Origin: Cellvibrionales bacterium | Lineage (GTDB): Bacteria; Pseudomonadota; Gammaproteobacteria; Pseudomonadales; UBA7239 | Assembly (NCBI GenBank): GCA_016713115.1 | Contig: JADJPU010000001.1 | Span: 806,001 to 870,000 of the forward strand | Direction of reading: 5' to 3' | Length of the DNA stretch: 64,000 nt | Shown: piece by piece, positions 16,837-26,131 of the stretch | Numbering within the stretch: position 1 is the stretch's first letter | Layout of the letters: each line of letters begins with the position of its first letter | The notes under the pieces: generated by a model | The model's input: only the letters and a program-made list of their open reading frames with translations | What the model was told of the DNA's origin: nothing | Databases searched by the model: none | Translations under genes and position numbers: made by a program

Positions 16837-17784
16837 TTAGCTTCGCTGTTGTATATACGCCAAAAAATCATCGTAATTGCGAATATAGTCTTCTGCGCTG
16901 TAATGCTCCGAGGCAAACACCAACAACACCGCATCCGCTGAATATTTATACTGAATGCCCCAAGTGCCGGCCGGCAAGAAAACACCTTGATTGGGCTGTT
17001 GCAACAAAAACTCTTGTCGCGTTTTGCCATCATCTGCCACCACACTGACACTGCCTTTCGCACAAATCAGAAACTGATGGCAGACTTTATGCGCATGCTC
17101 ACCGCGCGTTTCCGCACTCGGCACATCAAACACCATGAAGTAACGGCGCACAGGGAAAGGAATATGCTGCTCAAACTCTCCTACGGTTAAATTACCGCGC
17201 AAATCTGTCACTAAAGGCATGGTGTGCAGAGTGACACCCTTAACATTCGTAGCGCGCACGCCAGGCTTATCGGTATCTACAAACGCAGAACCGACACTCA
17301 CTTTATTTTGCTTATTGTCTTCATCGGCATAACCGACAATGCGCGCTGGGTTGCCCACCACAATCGCATTGGCCGGCACGGAACGCGTAACCACGGCACC
17401 CGCACCAATCATAGCCTGCTAGCCGATAGTAAGCCCTGGGAGAATTGTGGCATTAGCGCCGATGGACGCACCGCGCCCAATCACCGTGCGCGGAAATTTT
17501 TCTGGGTACTGTTTACTGCGCGGAAAAGGATCGTTGGTAAAAGTGGCATTGGGGCCGATGAATACATCATCTTCCACGGTAATGCCATCCCACAATTGCA
17601 CGCCGCACTTCACCGTCACACGATCACCCAGCACCACATCGTTCTCAATAAAAACATGATCGCAAATATTGCAGTCGCTGCCGAGTACGGCACCAGGCAA
17701 CACATGCGCAAATGCCCAAATGCGCGAATTTTTGCCTATGTTTTTACTATCACAAATGCCTTGTGCATGAACGAAATAATCCAT
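16837..17784 (-). CDS. WxcM-like N-acetyltransferase / sugar 3,4-ketoisomerase, interrupted by in-frame TAG
   Basis: The N-terminal half (~1-165) is a left-handed beta-helix acetyltransferase with hexapeptide repeats (DCNICDHVFIENDVVLGD, FIGPNATFTND, AMIGAGAVV). The C-terminal half (~180-315) is a cupin ketoisomerase of the FdtA/QdtA type with RGEHAH, the expected catalytic His pair. Bifunctional proteins of this order make dTDP-3-acetamido-3,6-dideoxyhexoses together with a DegT aminotransferase. A TAG at 17421..17419 falls between TILPGLTIG and QAMIGAGAVV in the same frame, so the product is split only by that codon; a G-to-T change from GAG is the simplest reading. Without it the protein is ~315 aa. 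Neighbouring GT and aminotransferase genes support the role. Confidence 0.8.
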
Positions 17785-17796
17785 CTCTCTTTACTC

Positions 17797-18747
17797 TTAA
17801 GGGTTTTTATTTTCAGTTTTTCCAAGGAATGATTCTGCGCGCATTACCACAGAAACAGGTCGGCCTTGCGTGTTGGCATAGGCTCGCCACACATAGGCAC
17901 CCAATAGACCAATGCCCGCCGTATTCAATGCACCAAAAAACAACACCGTCAAAATAGTGGCCGCATAGCCAGGCACTTCCACCCAACCCGTCACCTTAAA
18001 TACCAGCACCATCAAGCCAAATAAAATAGAAAACAGAACGCCAATGCCGCCAAAAGAAATCAGCAACTTCAATGGCAGATCGGAAAATGAAAAGATACTG
18101 TCCATCAGATAATTGATTTTCTTTTTCAGCGTCCACGCACTCACGCCATGTTGTCGCTCGCGGCGCTGATAGGCCACGGTTTTGCGACGAAAGCCCAACC
18201 AAAACAATAAGCCAATCAAGGAACTGTGCGATTCATCCAGCGACAGCAATTCATTACGAAATTGGCGGTTGCAGCCAAACATATCCACACCGCCCGCCGG
18301 CACCTCTTTAATAATAAATTTGCGATACACCCACCAGAAAATTTCTGAGGACCAACGGCTGCGCCATGGATCATTGCGTGCATCGCGCGTGCCAACCACC
18401 ACATCGGCTTCATCAGCCTCTAGCAACCGAAAGAACTCCAACGCCAACTCCGGCGGTTCCTGCAAATCGGCCGCCATCACCGCAAAAAAAGAGCCGCTCG
18501 CCACTTGCATTCCGGCGCGAATCGCAGCAAAGGAACCATAATTGCGTGAGTGCAGCAGCAGCTGTGAAGCAAAAGGCATTTCCGGTAAACGCTGACGCAA
18601 AATGCTGTAGGAATTGTCAGGGCTGCCGTCCACCACAATCACCACTTCCAATTTGCCGGACAGCTTCTCATTCATATCCGCCAGCACTGCCAATAAATCG
18701 GGCAGCGACTCTTCATTTTTGTAAACTGGAATGATGAGCGAATACAT
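17797..18747 (-). CDS. GtrB-like glycosyltransferase (undecaprenyl-phosphate sugar synthase)
   Basis: About 316 residues: a GT2 domain (YSLIIPVYKNEESLPDLL, VVIVVDGSPDNSY, the metal site VMAADLQEPPE, VVGTRDARND) and two C-terminal transmembrane helices (LLISFGGIGVLFSILFGLMV and a second near 265-285). This is the architecture of GtrB/ArnC enzymes that transfer a nucleotide sugar to undecaprenyl phosphate on the inner face. The ATG at 18747 shares one base with the aminotransferase stop (TGATG). It is probably the loading step for the amino sugar made by its two neighbours. Confidence 0.88.
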   Translation of the reverse strand: MYSLIIPVYKNEESLPDLLAVLADMNEKLSGKLEVVIVVDGSPDNSYSILRQRLPEMPFASQLLLHSRNYGSFAAIRAGMQVASGSFFAVMAADLQEPPELALEFFRLLEADEADVVVGTRDARNDPWRSRWSSEIFWWVYRKFIIKEVPAGGVDMFGCNRQFRNELLSLDESHSSLIGLLFWLGFRRKTVAYQRRERQHGVSAWTLKKKINYLMDSIFSFSDLPLKLLISFGGIGVLFSILFGLMVLVFKVTGWVEVPGYAATILTVLFFGALNTAGIGLLGAYVWRAYANTQGRPVSVVMRAESFLGKTENKNP

Positions 18748-19847
18748 CAAGCCACCCAATTGTTAATGCAGTTTGCTACCACATCCACTTCATCCAGCGT
18801 CAACTCTGGGTAACAAGGCAAGGTGAGAATTTCACCGCGCACTTTTTCACTCACGGGCAGCGCAAGTGCAGCGTATTGGCCGCCAGTGACCGGTTGCTGC
18901 GTATCCAAAACAGGGTAGTGAATATCACTGGCGATGCCATGAGCGTGCAAATGTTTTTTCAGCGCATCGCGCTGGGTGCAACGAATGACATACAAATGCG
19001 CCACATGATCTGCGCCTGTAATATTGGGTACACGCACGGCAGAATTTGTAATTTTTTCAGCATAATGCTTGGCAATTTGACGGCGTTTTTCATTCCAGCC
19101 ATCCAACAATGGCAATTTCACTGACAACAGCGCTGCCTGCATTTCATCCAAACGGCTGTTGCGCGCACCGCCATCCGCCACCGTGTATTTCGTTGTCCAG
19201 CCGTATTGACGCAAACTGCGCACACGCGCCGCCAAAGCCGCATCAGATGTCGCCACTGCGCCACCATCGCCGAGCGCGCCGAGATTTTTAGTCGGAAAAA
19301 AACTAAAGGCTGCAATATCGCCAAAACTTCCCGCGCGTTTGCCATTGGCTGTAGCGCCATGTGACTGCGCGCAATCTTCCACCAGCGCAATACCGTGTTT
19401 TTTTGCCAAGGCACATAAAGGCTGCATATCTGCTAACTGACCAAACAAATGCGTAATGATGATCGCTTTGGTTTTTGGCGTGATGGCTTTTTCCGCACAC
19501 GCAACATCCATCAGCAAATTACTTTCTTGAATATCGACATACACCGGCACAGCGCCGATAGCGCGAATCGCCGTGCTGGAATAAAAACCTGCATTGGCAA
19601 CAGTGATCACTTCATCGCCTACATTGATATCCAGCGCGCGCAAGGCTAATTCAATAGCTTCTGTGCCGTTAGCCACGCCGATAGCATCCGTTACGCCGCA
19701 GTACGCCGCAAACGCCTTTTCAAAAGCAGCCACTTCTGGCCCCATGGCATACCAGCCGCTGTCAATCACGCGAGCTGCTGCCTTATGCAAACCTTCTGCA
19801 ATAGCGCTGTTGTGCAATGAAAGGTCGTTAATTTTATCGATACTCAT
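18747..19847 (-). CDS. DegT/DnrJ/EryC1/StrS aminotransferase
   Basis: PLP-dependent sugar aminotransferase of 366 residues. It has ANGTEAIELALRALDI, EDCAQSHGA, and the PLP lysine in SFFPTKNLGALGDGGA, the pattern typical of the FdtB/QdtB group. With the adjacent ketoisomerase/acetyltransferase it would aminate a dTDP-3-keto-6-deoxyhexose, giving a Fucp3N or Quip3N nucleotide. No rmlA/rmlB supplying the dTDP-4-keto precursor lies in the window, so those genes are expected elsewhere. It is coupled to the downstream GtrB-like gene. Confidence 0.9.
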   Translation of the reverse strand: MSIDKINDLSLHNSAIAEGLHKAAARVIDSGWYAMGPEVAAFEKAFAAYCGVTDAIGVANGTEAIELALRALDINVGDEVITVANAGFYSSTAIRAIGAVPVYVDIQESNLLMDVACAEKAITPKTKAIIITHLFGQLADMQPLCALAKKHGIALVEDCAQSHGATANGKRAGSFGDIAAFSFFPTKNLGALGDGGAVATSDAALAARVRSLRQYGWTTKYTVADGGARNSRLDEMQAALLSVKLPLLDGWNEKRRQIAKHYAEKITNSAVRVPNITGADHVAHLYVIRCTQRDALKKHLHAHGIASDIHYPVLDTQQPVTGGQYAALALPVSEKVRGEILTLPCYPELTLDEVDVVANCINNWVA

Positions 19848-19875
19848 GTTTAAAACTCTCTATATTTTTTGTTTG

Positions 19876-20925
19876 TTATTTTTTAAAAATAAAATAACCC
19901 ATTGGGGTAATCATATCTTTCGGCGTCATTTCACCTATCGTACTCATGTAAGAGTTGGCAATAAATGCGAACTGCTGAATGGTTTCTGGCGCGAGCCCTT
20001 CCATCAATAAATGCTGATTGACATAGTGGCGATACCCCTTCTCTGTCATTTCAACATTGCAATGTTCCATGCCTGAAAAACCAGCCTCTCTTGCCAGCTC
20101 ACGCATTTCATGGATATCAAAAATATATTTATCTTCAATTTTCTCTAATCGTTCACGATCACCGCCTATCCATTTGGCTTTCATAATGTGGCGCGTCATG
20201 TGATTGATGCGCTTATCATCCGCCTCACTCAGAACACCCCATTCTGTTCTGCGCTCAATGCGCCGCATTAAGTCACCCACAAAAGCAATAATCATTTTCC
20301 CCTGCAGCACAGGCTCATAAAAAATAGCCTGCCCACCAGGGCGAAGTAATTTACTCAATCGATGAATGATTTTTTTATAGTCGATGAAATGATGGAGTAC
20401 GCTATGCCCCACCACCAAATCAAAGCTCCCATCACGGAAAGGTAAAAAATTGGCATCGCAAGCGTGATAGCGCACAGGCACTTTACTCTCGCCCACCACG
20501 CCAGCGGCTTTTTGCAAAAACTTGGTAGAAATATCGCAGGCACTTACCGACATAAAGGGAAAACGATGCGCCAAGCCCCAAGTTAACTGCCCTGTGCCGG
20601 AACCAATCTCCAATACATCGCCATACACCGGCTTCGTTTGATCAAAGACTTGCCTCCAATCACGCGCCACTTTTTCGCGACGCACATCATCAATATTGTG
20701 GTGATCGTCGTAATCTATTGCCTCCAAAAAAGTAAACGCTGAAGGATCTTTTAACAATTGAGGAATGCCATCTACAACCGTATATTTTTCATTGCACGAT
20801 TGGCACTGCAATTCTTCATTGGTAACAGATTTGATGCAGCCATCCCCACAGCGCGGGCACGCAAGAACGGTCAACAAGTATGGCTTGTATACGGGCATCG
20901 GCACTCCCAGTGCGTTATTCATCAT
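19876..20925 (-). CDS. SAM-dependent methyltransferase with N-terminal zinc ribbon
   Basis: 349 residues. Residues ~15-60 form a Trm112-like zinc ribbon with two CxxC pairs (ACPRCGDG, CQSCNEKY) ending DGIPQLL. A class I methyltransferase domain follows, with motif I VLEIGSGTGQLTWGLA, an acidic residue in ACDIS, and FDLVVGHSVLHHF. Such proteins often methylate sugars or lipids in glycan loci. Position upstream of the aminotransferase on the same strand (28-base gap) suggests O- or N-methylation of the sugar or a lipid carrier; the substrate is not shown by sequence. Confidence 0.85.
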   Translation of the reverse strand: MMNNALGVPMPVYKPYLLTVLACPRCGDGCIKSVTNEELQCQSCNEKYTVVDGIPQLLKDPSAFTFLEAIDYDDHHNIDDVRREKVARDWRQVFDQTKPVYGDVLEIGSGTGQLTWGLAHRFPFMSVSACDISTKFLQKAAGVVGESKVPVRYHACDANFLPFRDGSFDLVVGHSVLHHFIDYKKIIHRLSKLLRPGGQAIFYEPVLQGKMIIAFVGDLMRRIERRTEWGVLSEADDKRINHMTRHIMKAKWIGGDRERLEKIEDKYIFDIHEMRELAREAGFSGMEHCNVEMTEKGYRHYVNQHLLMEGLAPETIQQFAFIANSYMSTIGEMTPKDMITPMGYFIFKK

Positions 20926-20946
20926 TATCTTGCGAGTATAACGACA

Positions 20947-23265
20947 TCAGGTGCCGCTCGCTGCCGACTCAACCATCGGCTTCTCTTTGGTACTGAATTT
21001 GTAGATCACAATTTCACCCACCGGCACGGTGATAACTGCCTGCGTCTTCAACGCGTAAGTTTTTTGTAATGCAGCGGCGGCCTGCTCAGTGGTCGGTTGG
21101 CGCAGAGCCACATAATAAAGATCGCTCACCGCAGGATGCTGCAGTATGTAATCCAAGACACGCGACTTTTCATTCTCTGCCGTATAGCGCCGCCCCACCC
21201 ACGCTTCGTCTATCGGAATACCGCCTAATTTGAGATAAGTTTCCACCCAATCATTGGCCGTTGCGACAGCAACCGTGCCCGCAGCCGCTTGACCAATATC
21301 CTGCTGCAGCCACTCGACGGCTTGGTGCGTCGGCCCCGCTTGTGCGCGCTGCTTGGCACTATCATCAATAACCGGCGGTTCTTTAACACTGTATTTCAGT
21401 ACAGATAACTTGCCCACAGCTGTCTCTACCGAGGCTTCACTCAGCAATCGATAACGCATTTGCAACATCAACTCCGCGCCCTCTGCGTTGGGTTCTTGCA
21501 GCGCAAAGTAATACAGTGTGTCTATGCTGGGATGCTGTTGCACATAGCGATAGACGCTATCCGCCTGTGCATTGATGACATAACTGCCATCCCAATTTTG
21601 CGGCACAACAATGTTGTTATAGTCCAAGTACGGACGAATCATGTTGTGCGTTGTCAGAATGTGATAAGTAGTAGGATCTTTTGCGCCGATATCGTCAGCC
21701 ACGCTGCGCACAAGATCGTTGCTGCGATTGCTGCCCACCGCTTGCAACTGCTCAGCATCGGGTCTCTCATGCAAAGCAAACTTGTAAACATCGAGCGAGC
21801 CAGCCTCAATACTCGCTGCAGCTTTTGATAACAATCGATACTTCATTTTCAAAGGCACCAGTGCTGTTTCCGCATTTGGCTCACGCAAGGCAAGGTAATA
21901 CAAAATTTCTTTGTCTTTGTGTTGCTCAAAATACTGCGACACACCCCAAAAGTTTTGCGCCACATAATAACTCCGAGCTGGCCAGTCTTTATCAAATTCA
22001 ATGCCATCCTGTCTGAGATAATGTTCAAACCAATCGTGCGTCATAATTACAGAATACGGTTGCCGCTTAGCACTAGCGCGCAAATCATTTTTAATAATAG
22101 CCACAGCTTCACGCACAGGGTCTTTATCTAAATTGCTGTATAAACCAAAGGCCACATTGGCGTTGATTGTCCATACGGTGTAGATAAAGACGGCCGCTAT
22201 GGTCAGTAAGTTTGCCAATGCTTCACTGCACAGCATGAAGAAGCGCATGCCAACCCAACCGACCAACACTGCTTCGATCATTATTGACACCAAGAAATAG
22301 CGCTTTTCAAACAGCGGCGTGGCAACGAGTGACTCCACATAAAATGCCAGCACCGGCACAATCATCAAAAAAATCAAGCAATAAACGATACGCAACTGTT
22401 GCGACAAGCCTTGCCGCCAATGTTGCCACGCCGCACACAGCACAATCGCTGCCAACGCACAGCAATGAAACTTCATATGCCCATCATCAGGCGCCAATAG
22501 CCGCTGTAAAACATAGTAGGTCTCTTGCGCCGTCGGCACAGCAGATGTCGCCCAATTGCGCGGTGCATCCACTAAGTTGTTGTACATCACGCCCAACCAC
22601 GGCGAATACAACAACAGCGGCACAGAAAAAATAACACACAGCTCTTTTATGTTTAAGCGGAAGCGCGCAAGCCACATCAAACCGCACAACAGCATTTCTG
22701 CCGCAATAAACACAAAACCAGAATAATGCAGATACAGCATCGCTGCGGCAGAGAGAATAAAGCCTACCCTATGCCATTTACAGGCTTTCTCAGAGAATAA
22801 AATCTCCAAGAAACAAAAAATGTTCAGGATATTGAAAACCATCAGCATGCTGTAGGCGCGTGCTTCCTGACTGTAATAAACCGCGTTATACGCGCTGGCA
22901 ATAACCGCTGACGCCAACAGAGCTGCTTGCATAGAAAACCAACGACGCGTCAACCAAAATACCAATGGCGTCCACAGCAAACCAAACAACAACGCATGCA
23001 ATCGCACGCCGAAATCGGAATAGCCGGTTATAGGCAGTGTTGCGTACATAAAACTGAGATAGCCAGGCGGGTGCGAATCATCCACCATCATCTTCCAAGC
23101 GCCTGCGAACGGTTTATAACTTGCAATGACCGCGTACAGCTCATCACTCCACAAACTCTGACGATCAATGCCGTACACACGCTCAACTACGGCCACGATG
23201 AACAGCAGTGCGGCAATGAAAAACCACCACTGTCTATACATCTCCTTTCCAACCGCAGCACTCAC
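20947..23265 (-). CDS. GT-C type membrane glycosyltransferase with triplicated C-terminal module
   Basis: 772 residues. The first ~380 are an ArnT/PMT-like membrane domain with SLWSDELYAVIASYKPF (acidic residues in the first loop), DSHPPGYLSFMY and YSQEARAYSML, all GT-C hallmarks. The rest consists of three copies of a ~130-residue soluble module at about 385-515, 516-646 and 647-772. Each copy has an N-terminal helix, a W-x(3)-YL/YY stretch, LYYxALxxPxxE, and a closing G-x-L/I-x-V/I-YK block. The modules resemble a single periplasmic domain that has been duplicated twice. Its start overlaps the previous gene by ATGA. Acceptor and sugar are unknown. Confidence 0.78.
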   Translation of the reverse strand: MSAAVGKEMYRQWWFFIAALLFIVAVVERVYGIDRQSLWSDELYAVIASYKPFAGAWKMMVDDSHPPGYLSFMYATLPITGYSDFGVRLHALLFGLLWTPLVFWLTRRWFSMQAALLASAVIASAYNAVYYSQEARAYSMLMVFNILNIFCFLEILFSEKACKWHRVGFILSAAAMLYLHYSGFVFIAAEMLLCGLMWLARFRLNIKELCVIFSVPLLLYSPWLGVMYNNLVDAPRNWATSAVPTAQETYYVLQRLLAPDDGHMKFHCCALAAIVLCAAWQHWRQGLSQQLRIVYCLIFLMIVPVLAFYVESLVATPLFEKRYFLVSIMIEAVLVGWVGMRFFMLCSEALANLLTIAAVFIYTVWTINANVAFGLYSNLDKDPVREAVAIIKNDLRASAKRQPYSVIMTHDWFEHYLRQDGIEFDKDWPARSYYVAQNFWGVSQYFEQHKDKEILYYLALREPNAETALVPLKMKYRLLSKAAASIEAGSLDVYKFALHERPDAEQLQAVGSNRSNDLVRSVADDIGAKDPTTYHILTTHNMIRPYLDYNNIVVPQNWDGSYVINAQADSVYRYVQQHPSIDTLYYFALQEPNAEGAELMLQMRYRLLSEASVETAVGKLSVLKYSVKEPPVIDDSAKQRAQAGPTHQAVEWLQQDIGQAAAGTVAVATANDWVETYLKLGGIPIDEAWVGRRYTAENEKSRVLDYILQHPAVSDLYYVALRQPTTEQAAAALQKTYALKTQAVITVPVGEIVIYKFSTKEKPMVESAASGT

Positions 23266-24845
23266 AGCACTTCCCCTTCTACTTTTAGATAGTCACTGCA
23301 ATTCGCTACCGGCACTACGACAGGACCTGATGCTACGGAGAAGCGCGTAATACGAAACCGCTTTTTGTTGGCCTGACACAGTTTCTTGTACCTTCTAGAA
23401 AAATCTTCATACACAGGGTATCCCGCCGTAAATCCTGCGTCATTCGGCACATACTCTACATAATAAAAATCTGTGCTTGTCGGCGACATACCGGACACAT
23501 AATCCTTTTCTTTTAGTCGAACTGTGTTTTTTTGCGTAATGCCGTAGCGATCAAAATACAACTGAAACAGCCTACTATTCATCAACACCATTCTTTTCCC
23601 GCTATCAACTTTCGTCACACCATCGTTGGCAATAATCTGTGCGGCCCATTCAAACCCCATATCAACACTGCGTCTATATATACTGCCTTGTGTATTGGCC
23701 TGAATCTGAAACACCGCCAACACGATGACAATAACCGCAAATACGAATTTTTTTATAGCGCTCTGTTTTATAGCAACAATACCCCTAGAAAATCCTTCCA
23801 CTATCACCAGTGATAATAATGCCGCGCAAAACAAAAAGGAGCGCGGATCTAGTAGCTTGATAAACAACAATGAAAAAATAGAAGCCATGACCAACATAGC
23901 TATCAATACCAATACCCGTGCGCTGATTGCGCTGTATCGCTTCAAGAACAGCAGTGCAGAAACAACCGACAAAGAAACAAACAAACCTACAAGACTAAAC
24001 GACGCTAGCAATGGCAACTTGAAAAAGCTATTTTTGTTTAAAGAAAAAAATCCAAATAAGTCATTCTTTAGCGCCCAGCCAACTCTATCTGTCAGTGTCA
24101 GCAAATAAGGCGCTGCACAAACTAAAATCGGCAACAACAACCAACCCAACATTAATTTTCTATTTTCTTTATCGACAAAGAATACAATCCCTATTGCCTC
24201 GACCACAAAAACAATGAGTGCCGTTGGGTTGGTGTAGCACACCAGAAAACCACTCAACCAAAACAGCAGTAGTACGCCGGCATGACAGGGGCAATTCGGC
24301 GCCCAGCGCAATTTCCACTGAAACATCTGGTGATCTGCACCTATGTCCAATGGCGCCGGCCTGCGCGCCGCATCCCAAAGCAAGCAGCAATACACATACA
24401 GATGCGCTAAACACAGCAAGGCAAATAAGCTGTATGGGGTTACCGAGCGATCAATCAAAATACTTTGAGAATCAACTGCCATTAGCAAAGCGGCCAGCAA
24501 GCCGGTGATCGGCGAAAAAAAACGCGCGCCAAATAAATACACCATGAACACCACGCCAATACCCAACACTACTGACAAGGCGCGGATAAAAAAATCAACT
24601 GCCGCTGTGAAATCAGAAAACTGACACAACAGGGTGGGATACAAAAATGGCAGGCCCGTTTCTCCGGTGTATTGTTCCGTCATCGCAAACCAGCCCTCTA
24701 TGTTACAGAAGGAGGCATTAAACAGCCCTTCTGCGCTGAGATTGTTATCTCCCAACGCATAAAACCGCACACTGGCAGCCAAGGCGAGAATCACAATCAG
24801 CCAATAGGCATGCCAATTGTCTGCTGAGGTTTTGCTGTCTTGCAT
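23262..24845 (-). CDS. GT-C-like polytopic membrane protein
   Basis: 527 residues with about ten membrane segments, starting WHAYWLIVILALAASVRFYA and followed by an outer loop with LSAEGLFNASFCNIEGWFAM. MAVDSQSILIDRSVTPYSLF resembles the GT-C region that carries catalytic and donor-binding residues. The last ~110 residues are soluble. It is translationally coupled to the 772-residue transferase downstream and lies 20 bases after the GT87-like gene, so three membrane transferases are co-transcribed. No specific family was recognised. Confidence 0.68.
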   Translation of the reverse strand: MQDSKTSADNWHAYWLIVILALAASVRFYALGDNNLSAEGLFNASFCNIEGWFAMTEQYTGETGLPFLYPTLLCQFSDFTAAVDFFIRALSVVLGIGVVFMVYLFGARFFSPITGLLAALLMAVDSQSILIDRSVTPYSLFALLCLAHLYVYCCLLWDAARRPAPLDIGADHQMFQWKLRWAPNCPCHAGVLLLFWLSGFLVCYTNPTALIVFVVEAIGIVFFVDKENRKLMLGWLLLPILVCAAPYLLTLTDRVGWALKNDLFGFFSLNKNSFFKLPLLASFSLVGLFVSLSVVSALLFLKRYSAISARVLVLIAMLVMASIFSLLFIKLLDPRSFLFCAALLSLVIVEGFSRGIVAIKQSAIKKFVFAVIVIVLAVFQIQANTQGSIYRRSVDMGFEWAAQIIANDGVTKVDSGKRMVLMNSRLFQLYFDRYGITQKNTVRLKEKDYVSGMSPTSTDFYYVEYVPNDAGFTAGYPVYEDFSRRYKKLCQANKKRFRITRFSVASGPVVVPVANCSDYLKVEGEVL

Positions 24846-24865
24846 GCAATATCCTTATTTGAAAT

Positions 24866-26113
24866 TTATTCAGTTATTTCTGTTATTACAGTATCTACTC
24901 TCGACAATGCTGTCAGCCACACAGCCACCCCTGTTATCGACATCACCTGAGCCATCGTCAACACGCGCCACACCGCGTGTGCTGCCACTTCATCCGGCTT
25001 GGGATACGGCACTGCAAAATACAGTGGCAGCAATATCAGCAGCAAGAATACATATTGCCAACTCTGTATGCGCGCGGCCAATAACATCACCGGAATTATT
25101 GACCAAACAAGATAGTGATCCCATGTTAGTGGCCCTGCAATCAGCGCGCAGAGCACGGTCACGCCGCTGCCCGCTAATGTTATTGACTGATTACCGCGCT
25201 CACACACACAGCGCAGCAACAACAATACAGCCGCAAAGACTACACCTACAAATTTCCACCAGCCCACGCCAACAGCAAATGACAACAGATTGCTATCCGC
25301 AGACGACAAGCGCGCCAAAGCGGCGGCGAGTGATTGATTTTGGGGATGGATAGGGCTATCGCCCAAGGATGGCAGCACGGTAGCAAAAAACTGATAAAAA
25401 TCGCTGCGGTGAGTCGGCAGAATTAGCGCCAAGAACAGTGCAGCGGCGATACTAAATCCTCCCAGCACCCGCCACTGTTTTTTTAGGACGCAATACAACA
25501 ACAACCACACGGGACTAATTTTCAGTATCACCGCGAAACTGAGTGCCACGCCAGCCCACGCCCACTGTTTGCGGCTGAGTGCAAAAATTGTTGTTGCCAA
25601 ACTCAATAGCACCCAAGCGTCCACCTGCCCAAGGCGCAGCGAAAAAGAAACCGCATGCCACAACAACAAACACAACAAGCCAGTTAGCCACGCGGCGGCG
25701 CGCTGTGTTTTGTGCACTGCACATCCCACCAAAAAAACACTCAGCAGCATGGCCAGCAATGCGCTGACGCGATACCAGAGCACACTGCTGTCAAAAGACA
25801 TTGCCGTAAACGGCAGATGGAACATTGCGGTACTCGGCAAGCCGACAAACGAGGTAAAACGCCCGTTAAACAGTTTTTCACTATTTTGATCAGGGATTTG
25901 CGCGATGGCCAGCTGATGCAATGCAGCGCGATCATACGGCGAAACCTCCGCCAGCAACCCATGCGCCGCCGTGCGGTTGATGGCAAAATCCCAAGCAAAA
26001 CCACTAAAGGCCTGACGATAAAATGGTTCGAGACGCGTCAGTGCAAACAAAGACAGCAGCGCAAAAAAAACGGCTGTGAAAATCCTTCTGCGATCCCATA
26101 CCGAAGGTTTCAT
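24866..26113 (-). CDS. GT87/DUF2029-type membrane mannosyltransferase-like protein
   Basis: 415 residues with about ten membrane helices. Early loop GFAWDFAINRTAAHGLLAE contains the Asp expected for GT-C catalysis, and NGRFTSFVGLPSTAM and HPQNQSLAAALARL match the pattern of the GT87 (DUF2029) family, which uses polyprenyl-phosphate mannose in actinobacterial relatives. In a gammaproteobacterium the donor is uncertain. It is the first gene of the GT-C run 26113 to 20947 and begins 18 bases after the repaired greA stop, with the start codon ATG at 26113. Confidence 0.72.
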   Translation of the reverse strand: MKPSVWDRRRIFTAVFFALLSLFALTRLEPFYRQAFSGFAWDFAINRTAAHGLLAEVSPYDRAALHQLAIAQIPDQNSEKLFNGRFTSFVGLPSTAMFHLPFTAMSFDSSVLWYRVSALLAMLLSVFLVGCAVHKTQRAAAWLTGLLCLLLWHAVSFSLRLGQVDAWVLLSLATTIFALSRKQWAWAGVALSFAVILKISPVWLLLYCVLKKQWRVLGGFSIAAALFLALILPTHRSDFYQFFATVLPSLGDSPIHPQNQSLAAALARLSSADSNLLSFAVGVGWWKFVGVVFAAVLLLLRCVCERGNQSITLAGSGVTVLCALIAGPLTWDHYLVWSIIPVMLLAARIQSWQYVFLLLILLPLYFAVPYPKPDEVAAHAVWRVLTMAQVMSITGVAVWLTALSRVDTVITEITE

Positions 26114-26131
26114 CGCAATGCGTTCTAGCTG

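Noticed and set aside
5391..17421. Genome-wide recoding of TAG as a sense codon, suggested by two in-frame TAGs
   Set aside because: narK ends normally at TAG with an unrelated sequence and another stop after it. Six unrelated indels in the same window make consensus error the simpler explanation.
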